Positions 59,935 through 64,000 of a DNA stretch of 64,000 nt are shown in pieces. How positions within the stretch are numbered: the stretch's first letter is position 1; each line of letters opens with the position of its first letter. Source of the DNA: Inquilinus sp. KBS0705 (GTDB lineage Bacteria; Bacteroidota; Bacteroidia; Sphingobacteriales; Sphingobacteriaceae). The notes below the pieces were generated by a model. The model was not told the origin of the DNA, made no database searches, and saw only the letters and a list, made by a program, of their open reading frames with translations. Location of the stretch: positions 248,001-312,000 of the forward strand of contig VCCI02000003.1 in the NCBI GenBank assembly GCA_005938025.2, in the 5' to 3' direction. Position numbers and translations under genes: made by a program.

Positions 59935-60693
59935 TTATTTTATGGTAGACAAGTAATGTGGAAACATCTCTTTCCAGATGGGCCAATCGTGGTTGGCAAA
60001 TGGCCGTATATCCAGCCAATGATTAATATGCTTTTCGTTTAAAATGTTTGACATCCTGATGTTATAATCCTTACACATGTCGTGTTCTGATGTACCCAGT
60101 ATAATGTTCATCTGCCAAAGTTCGGGCTGGTTGCTGGCGGGCAAAAAATCTACCGGGTTATTATAAAAAATGTCGTCGTTATAAAAGCCATCAGTAAACA
60201 TTTTTATATCAAATGCGCCGCCCATGGTAAACAGGTGGGCCACTTTTTCGGGGTGCTTAAAGGCAAAGTTGGCCGCATGGTAGCCGCCAAAGCTGCAACC
60301 TGCCATAGCCACCCTGCCCACGCCGGTTTCGTGTTGCGCCCAGGGTATCAGTTCGTCGGTAAGCATTTTGTCGTACCAGGCATAGTTGCGGGCACGGTCG
60401 GCGGGGTGTATACCTTTATCGTACCAGCTGCGGTCGTCAATAGTATCGGGGCAGTATATTTTTACCAAACCTTCGTCAATAAACCAGCGCACGCTATCTA
60501 TCAGCCCAAAATCTTTATTTTGATGGTAACGGCCCTTTGTGGTGGGGAACAGGATAACCGGGTACCCCCTGTCGCCAAAAACCAGCATCTCCAGGTCCAG
60601 GTTTAAGTTGGGCGAATGCCAGCGGTGATATTGTTCAGTCAAGTTGTTGTGTTTAAGAATGTAAGTTACAGCTTTAGCTGTAAATGTCAACAT
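59935..60693 (-). CDS. Esterase-like alpha/beta hydrolase (first gene of amidoligase operon)
   Basis: 252 residues, cytosolic. Seen: MLVFGDRGYPVILFPTTKGRYHQ, the nucleophile Ser in AMAGCSFGGYHAANFAFKHPE (G-C-S-F-G), the acid Asp in LGTSEHDMCKDYN and the His in PFANHDWPIWKEMF. This is the esterase-D/Fes-like family, which opens esters or activated acyl groups. It starts the minus-strand series and is divergent from a second esterase gene. It may act on the operon product. Confidence 0.88.
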   Translation of the reverse strand: MLTFTAKAVTYILKHNNLTEQYHRWHSPNLNLDLEMLVFGDRGYPVILFPTTKGRYHQNKDFGLIDSVRWFIDEGLVKIYCPDTIDDRSWYDKGIHPADRARNYAWYDKMLTDELIPWAQHETGVGRVAMAGCSFGGYHAANFAFKHPEKVAHLFTMGGAFDIKMFTDGFYNDDIFYNNPVDFLPASNQPELWQMNIILGTSEHDMCKDYNIRMSNILNEKHINHWLDIRPFANHDWPIWKEMFPHYLSTIK

Positions 60694-60738
60694 GGTGCTA
60701 AATAATTATGTTTTGTTATATAAGTAAAACTATAACCC

Positions 60739-60746
60739 TACTTTTG
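60739..60746 (+). promoter_or_regulatory. -7 promoter box for the plus-strand esterase
   Basis: TACTTTTG fits TAnnTTTG, 25 bp before the ATG at 60772; TTTG at 60712-60715 lies further up as a weak -33 candidate with a longer spacer than usual. Confidence 0.55.
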
Positions 60747-60771
60747 TAGCCTTAATTATTTTTATACTAAT

Positions 60772-61587
60772 ATGTACACCTATAGTACAGCTACTGACAT
60801 GACGATTGCCAAACAGCAACTTACCATAAAATCGACCCTGCTTGAACGCGATGTTACCTGCACTTTACTGATGCCCGAAGAAGGCAGCGTGGCCGAACCA
60901 CTAAACTTATTGCTGCTGAACGATGGCCAGGAACTGGATAACCTGAAACTGGAAGATACCCTGCAAAACCTATACGAGCGCAATTGCTTAAAGCCTATAC
61001 TGGTGGTTGCCATACATGCCGGCGAAGAGCGCTTACAGGAATACGGCGTGGCCGGCAAGCCCGATTTTAAAAAACGTGGTGCCAAAGCAGGCCTTTATAC
61101 CCAATTCATTAAAACCGAACTGCTGCCCTTTATTACCGAAAATACAGGCATCGAGCATTTTGAAAGTACCGCCTTCGCGGGATTTTCGCTTGGGGGATTA
61201 ACCGCTATGGATATTGCCTGGAATAACCCCGAACTTTTTGATAAAGTGGGTGCCTTCTCGGCCTCGTTTTGGTGGCGTAGCAAGGACCTGACCAAAGGCT
61301 ATACAGCCGATGACCGTATAATGCACAGCGTTATAAAAGCTACCGAAGGCAAGCCGGAACTAAAATTTTGGCTGCAAACCGGCACTAAGGACGAAACCGC
61401 CGACCGTAACAAGAACGGTATTATAGATTCTATTGACGATACCATTGATATTATAAAAGAACTGCTGGCAAAAGGTTACCAGCGCCCTGCTGATATACAA
61501 TACCTTGAAATTTTGGGCGGCACCCACGATACCGAAACCTGGGGCAAGGCCATGCCTAAGTTTTTGAGCTGGGCATTTGGGAAGTAA
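60772..61587 (+). CDS. Esterase-like alpha/beta hydrolase, divergent partner
   Basis: 271 residues (or 262 from the ATG at 60799, MTIAKQQL). Seen: LLLLNDGQELDNLKLEDTL, the nucleophile Ser in TAFAGFSLGGLTAMDIAW, the acid in TGTKDETADRNKNGIIDSIDD and the His in ILGGTHDTETWGKAMPKFL. It is a second Fes/esterase-D-like hydrolase, divergent from the operon with 78 bp between the starts. Sharing of the promoter region suggests joint control. Confidence 0.87.
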   Translation: MYTYSTATDMTIAKQQLTIKSTLLERDVTCTLLMPEEGSVAEPLNLLLLNDGQELDNLKLEDTLQNLYERNCLKPILVVAIHAGEERLQEYGVAGKPDFKKRGAKAGLYTQFIKTELLPFITENTGIEHFESTAFAGFSLGGLTAMDIAWNNPELFDKVGAFSASFWWRSKDLTKGYTADDRIMHSVIKATEGKPELKFWLQTGTKDETADRNKNGIIDSIDDTIDIIKELLAKGYQRPADIQYLEILGGTHDTETWGKAMPKFLSWAFGK

Positions 61588-61624
61588 GGGATTTGTACGA
61601 GATTCCCTTCCACCACGTCATTGC

Positions 61625-62697
61625 TGTAAGGGTTACGTAATTCGCCCACAGAATTAGGTATTTTTTTATTTGTTGTTTAGGGTGGCCATTTCGATAGGTT
61701 TTTTGCCATTAATACCTTGATGTGGCCGTTCCCAATTGTAGTAAACAAGATACTTGAGCAACTCGTCTTCTAACTCTTCCAGGGTGTCGAAGTCTGTATC
61801 TTCGATGAGGTCTTCCTTCAGCGTTCGCCAAAAGCGTTCGACCTTGCCGTTGGTTTGCGGGCGGTAAGGCTTCATGTAGCGGCGCTTAATGCCTGTTTCC
61901 ATCAGCATACGTTCAAATGGATGGTTCTTTTTGTTCAGACTGGCAGAGGTACCGAATTCCGGCCCGTTATCTGCAATGACCTCTTCAAACTGGATGCCGA
62001 ACTCGCGCTTTAGAGCCTGCATGCAGTGCATCGCAGTGAACATCGTACTTAAGGCGGTAATGTCTTCCATCACCTGAGCCCAGGCCAGGCGTGAATAATC
62101 ATCCAGTACACAAAGCAAGTAAAGCCTCCTGTTTTGCCCTCTTATCACACTTTTACTTAAATGATGACAGTCGATATGCCCTAATTGGCCCATACGTTCT
62201 TTAATGATTTTAACCTTTACTTCCCGGTCTGCCGGCTTTAAGCGGTTCCGGTTATGCCGCTTCAGAATATTATATATCCTTGAAGGGGATGGTATAAAGT
62301 TATTGGATTTTTGTTTAAGCTGACTGTTGATCTCAAACTTATTGCAGCCCCGGTCCCGAAGTTCCAGTACCTGCTGTTCATCCGCCAGTGATGGCCTGCG
62401 GCTGCCATATTTAGGCCCGCGCTTACCCGGCAGCAGGTCAAGCTCGTTACCAGACTGTTTAAAAAGGTTATAATATTTCAGGAAAGCTCTTGCATCAGTA
62501 TCATGGGCAGAATAGAAATCCTTAGCGAACCTAAAAGTGGGATGTTCGCCACGTTTTACTTGCTCATATTCACCAATCAGGAAACGGTATTTGCTCAGAT
62601 AATTCCGTTTTAAGGTAAGGTCATTGTTAATGTTACGCATAACGTTTAGCTTTAATGTATAAAGCTAATTCTGTTACCGAATTAGTTGACCTTTACA
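61625..62697 (-). mobile_element. IS481-type insertion sequence (1073 bp) with 5-bp target duplication
   Basis: Terminal inverted repeats of about 34 bp: TGTAAGGGTTACGTAATTCG at the left and, inverted at the right, TGTAAAGGTCAACTAATTCG, both then reaching ACAGAATTAG. The 5-bp repeat ATTGC flanks both ends (61620-61624 and 62698-62702). Without the IS the site reads CGTCATTGCGAGGCACGAAG, a member of the dispersed repeat family. Confidence 0.92.
61666..62640 (-). CDS. IS481-family DDE transposase
   Basis: 324 residues in one open frame with no frameshift. N-terminal helix-turn-helix region (RRPSLADEQQVLELRDRGCNKFEINSQL) and then the integrase core with catalytic acids in LGHIDCHHLSKS, VIADNGPEFG and TNGKVERFWRTLKED, ending NWERPHQGINGKKPIEM. 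All three acids and both ends are present, so it may be active. It is the only recognisable classic IS in the window. Confidence 0.95.
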   Translation of the reverse strand: MRNINNDLTLKRNYLSKYRFLIGEYEQVKRGEHPTFRFAKDFYSAHDTDARAFLKYYNLFKQSGNELDLLPGKRGPKYGSRRPSLADEQQVLELRDRGCNKFEINSQLKQKSNNFIPSPSRIYNILKRHNRNRLKPADREVKVKIIKERMGQLGHIDCHHLSKSVIRGQNRRLYLLCVLDDYSRLAWAQVMEDITALSTMFTAMHCMQALKREFGIQFEEVIADNGPEFGTSASLNKKNHPFERMLMETGIKRRYMKPYRPQTNGKVERFWRTLKEDLIEDTDFDTLEELEDELLKYLVYYNWERPHQGINGKKPIEMATLNNK

Positions 62698-62721
62698 ATT
62701 GCGAGGCACGAAGCAATCTCC
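62698..62721. repeat. Right half of a dispersed repeat split by the IS
   Basis: ATTGCGAGGCACGAAGCAAT and on to CTCC continues CGTCATTGC at 61616-61624. A related but altered unit (CGTTGCGCGGAGCGATAGCG) lies at about 62760. Confidence 0.8.
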
Positions 62722-62832
62722 AAACTATGCCTTAATAAACTATACCCTAATAAACTGTGTCGTTGCGCGGAGCGATAGCGTCAAAGCAAACTCAGTTGGG
62801 TAGGTAATGAATTTGTGTTTCAAACGAATGTG

Positions 62833-62985
62833 GCCCGCTCATTGCCGCGGGAGGGCTACTTCTTTTCCCTTGATGGAAAAGAAGCAAAAGATCAAGACAA
62901 AAAAATCCTTCCACCCACGGGCCTTTACCTTTTGGCCCGGTTTTTTGTCGGGCCTTTGCGCACGTTCGATATTGTCCTAAACCCA
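62833..62985. mobile_element. Non-coding palindromic element, truncated copy C
   Basis: It has the left end (CCGCTCATTGCCGCGGGAG) and the hairpin CTTCTTTTCC-CTTGAT-GGAAAAGAAG (62859-62884), but no right end. After about 62890 the sequence ATCAAGACAAAAAAATCC matches the inverse of a part of copy B near 35000-35020. The end coordinate is approximate. The 541-bp gap between the transposase and the next gene is made of this, the IS end and short sequence with no gene. Confidence 0.75.
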
Positions 62986-63181
62986 AGTGTGCCACACTTT
63001 CAGATGCATGCCTCAATCCTTCAATCAGGTAAATCAAGGTTCAGATATTCAACAATATAGTATCAGGCGTACCGCAGCGGGTTAAGTAACCGATCTCATA
63101 GGTATGTTAAAAGCCCTACTTCAACACATTTGTAACACAACCACAATCCCCAGCGTCTTACACGTGCAATTAACACCAACC

Positions 63182-63664
63182 ATGAAAAAACTTAAATTAT
63201 CAGCACTCTTGGTATTAGCTACCAGCATATTCTTTTCGGCCAGGGTTTCGGCCCAAAGCCAGGATGCGTATAACTATAAAATACCCGACCAAAAGCTATA
63301 TAACACCATTATGCATATGGATAGCGTGTATTTTAACGCCTACAACACTTGCGATATGGCTACCCAGGCGGCTATTTATGCGGATAGCCTGGAGTTTTAC
63401 CATGACAGAGGTGGTTTAAGCACATCAAAAAAAGACCTGCTGGAAGCACTTAAGAAAAACATTTGCGGCAAGGTAACCCGCTTGCTGGTAAAGGGGAGTG
63501 TTGAGGTTTATCCTATACCGGGCTACGGGGCGGTACAGATAGGGCTTCACCAGTTTATAAACCATGTTGAAAGCGAAACGCCATCTAAACCCGATAAGTT
63601 TATAGTGATATGGCGATTGCGGGATACCAAATGGCAAATAACACGGGTAGTAAGTTTGCACTAA
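63182..63664 (+). CDS. Exported NTF2-like (DUF4440) protein
   Basis: 160 residues from the ATG at 63182, which opens a signal peptide (MKKLKLSALLVLATSIFFSARVSAQ); the frame upstream is non-coding. Seen: YNTIMHMDSVYFNAYNTCDMATQAAIYADSLEFYHDRGGLS, VTRLLVKGSVEVYPIPGYGAVQIGLHQF and KFIVIWRLRDTKWQITRVVSLH, typical of the SnoaL/NTF2-like cone fold of DUF4440. The ligand or reaction is unknown. Periplasmic. Confidence 0.85.
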   Translation: MKKLKLSALLVLATSIFFSARVSAQSQDAYNYKIPDQKLYNTIMHMDSVYFNAYNTCDMATQAAIYADSLEFYHDRGGLSTSKKDLLEALKKNICGKVTRLLVKGSVEVYPIPGYGAVQIGLHQFINHVESETPSKPDKFIVIWRLRDTKWQITRVVSLH

Positions 63665-63796
63665 TGGTGCTCAAAACATCTGCACATCTGCATATCCCCG
63701 CATCTGCACATCCGTTTCTCACGTTACCTTACAATTAAGTAATAATCAAACAATTGTAAAAAGGGCGCTTGGCTTTTAAATCCCAGTTATAAAGCG

Positions 63797-63804
63797 TACC
63801 TTTG
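63797..63804 (+). promoter_or_regulatory. -7 promoter box for typA
   Basis: TACCTTTG fits TAnnTTTG and ends 24 bp before the ATG at 63829. Confidence 0.65.
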
Positions 63805-63828
63805 CGGAAAATTCAGAGGCCGCATTTT

Positions 63829-64000
63829 ATGCAAAAAATAAGAAATATAGCGATCATCGCACACGTTGACCACGGTAAAACTACCCTGGTAGATAAAATT
63901 TTACACAGTTGCGCCATCTTCCGCGAAGGACAAGAGACCGGCGAATTGATATTGGACAACAATGACCTGGAACGCGAACGTGGTATTACCATCGTATCAA
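63829..64000 (+). CDS. typA: Translational GTPase TypA/BipA, N-terminus (cut by window edge)
   Basis: The first 57 codons of a long gene; no stop before the window end. Seen: [25 protein letters not shown] with the P-loop AHVDHGKTT, then [27 protein letters not shown] with the switch 1 threonine in RERGIT. The E[18 protein letters not shown] string is that of TypA/BipA, a ribosome-associated GTPase used in the cold and in stress, and not EF-G or LepA. Confidence 0.95.
   Translation, partial: MQKIRNIAIIAHVDHGKTTLVDKILHSCAIFREGQETGELILDNNDLERERGITIVS

Noticed and set aside
61666-62640. IS3-type element with programmed frameshift
   Set aside because: A single open frame holds both the helix-turn-helix and the DDE core, as in IS481.
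62815-63060. 81-residue frame next to the IS
   Set aside because: It covers truncated element C; it shares only repeat-derived words with other such frames.
1-64000. tRNA and rRNA genes
   Set aside because: No cloverleaf with a conserved TTC-containing T-loop and no rRNA signature was found by eye; a tRNAscan run would be decisive.

Overview
The window looks like a chromosomal piece of a Bacteroidota bacterium of the Sphingobacteriaceae type (Mucilaginibacter or a near relative). The evidence is several promoter boxes of the Bacteroidota form TAnnTTTG, type IX secretion/gliding genes (gldJ, porV), a stand-alone IcmF, an 'IPExxxVDY' protein beside pyruvate kinase, and many dispersed palindromic repeats. 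The genus is an inference. No rRNA, tRNA or CRISPR array was seen.

Layout. 1-8.2 kb: end of a ClC channel, a universal stress protein, a phosphoserine phosphatase fused to a PGDH remnant, an OmpA/PD40 protein, a large secreted protein, an APC permease and Ku. 8.2-18.4 kb: stress-type small helical proteins, a lipoprotein, a flavin monooxygenase, a fatty acid desaturase, an aminotransferase, an RsmI-like methylase with an FAD monooxygenase, a response regulator, MiaE and a ParE-type toxin-antitoxin pair. 18.4-26 kb is a housekeeping block: yicC-gmk-nadD, acpP-fabF-rnc, an IPExxxVDY protein and pyk. 26-32 kb: a thioredoxin-like protein, a pentapeptide-repeat protein and icmF. 32-39 kb is a repeat-rich accessory region with two copies of a large non-coding palindromic element and an AT-rich four-gene operon of unknown function. 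39-51.5 kb: a radical SAM protein, an acyltransferase/esterase/outer-membrane/TPR series, a mercaptopyruvate sulfurtransferase, gldJ and porV head to head, and ispF. 51.5-61.6 kb: a GH18-deacetylase-glycosyltransferase fusion, a tiny Cys-rich membrane protein and a probable amidoligase operon (two ATP-grasp-like enzymes, a GCS2-type ligase, a class I amidotransferase and esterases). 61.6-64 kb: an IS481-type insertion sequence, a third truncated copy of the repeat element, an NTF2-like protein and the start of typA.

The most unusual theme is small nuclease genes carried inside repeat cassettes. In icmF, a 186-codon in-frame insert encodes a DUF559 (PD-(D/E)XK) nuclease between two 89-bp direct repeats, each of which is a head-to-head pair of REP-like hairpins. 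The whole insert is translated as part of the mutase. In the amidoligase operon, a GIY-YIG nuclease gene lies between two 29-bp inverted repeats, one of which encodes the last residues and stop codon of the upstream amidotransferase. A separate non-coding element (about 480-630 bp) has long terminal inverted repeats, each containing a hairpin whose stem covaries between copies while its loop is conserved. The AT-rich operon at 35.5-38.2 kb is a good candidate for an acquired system of unknown, possibly defensive, role.
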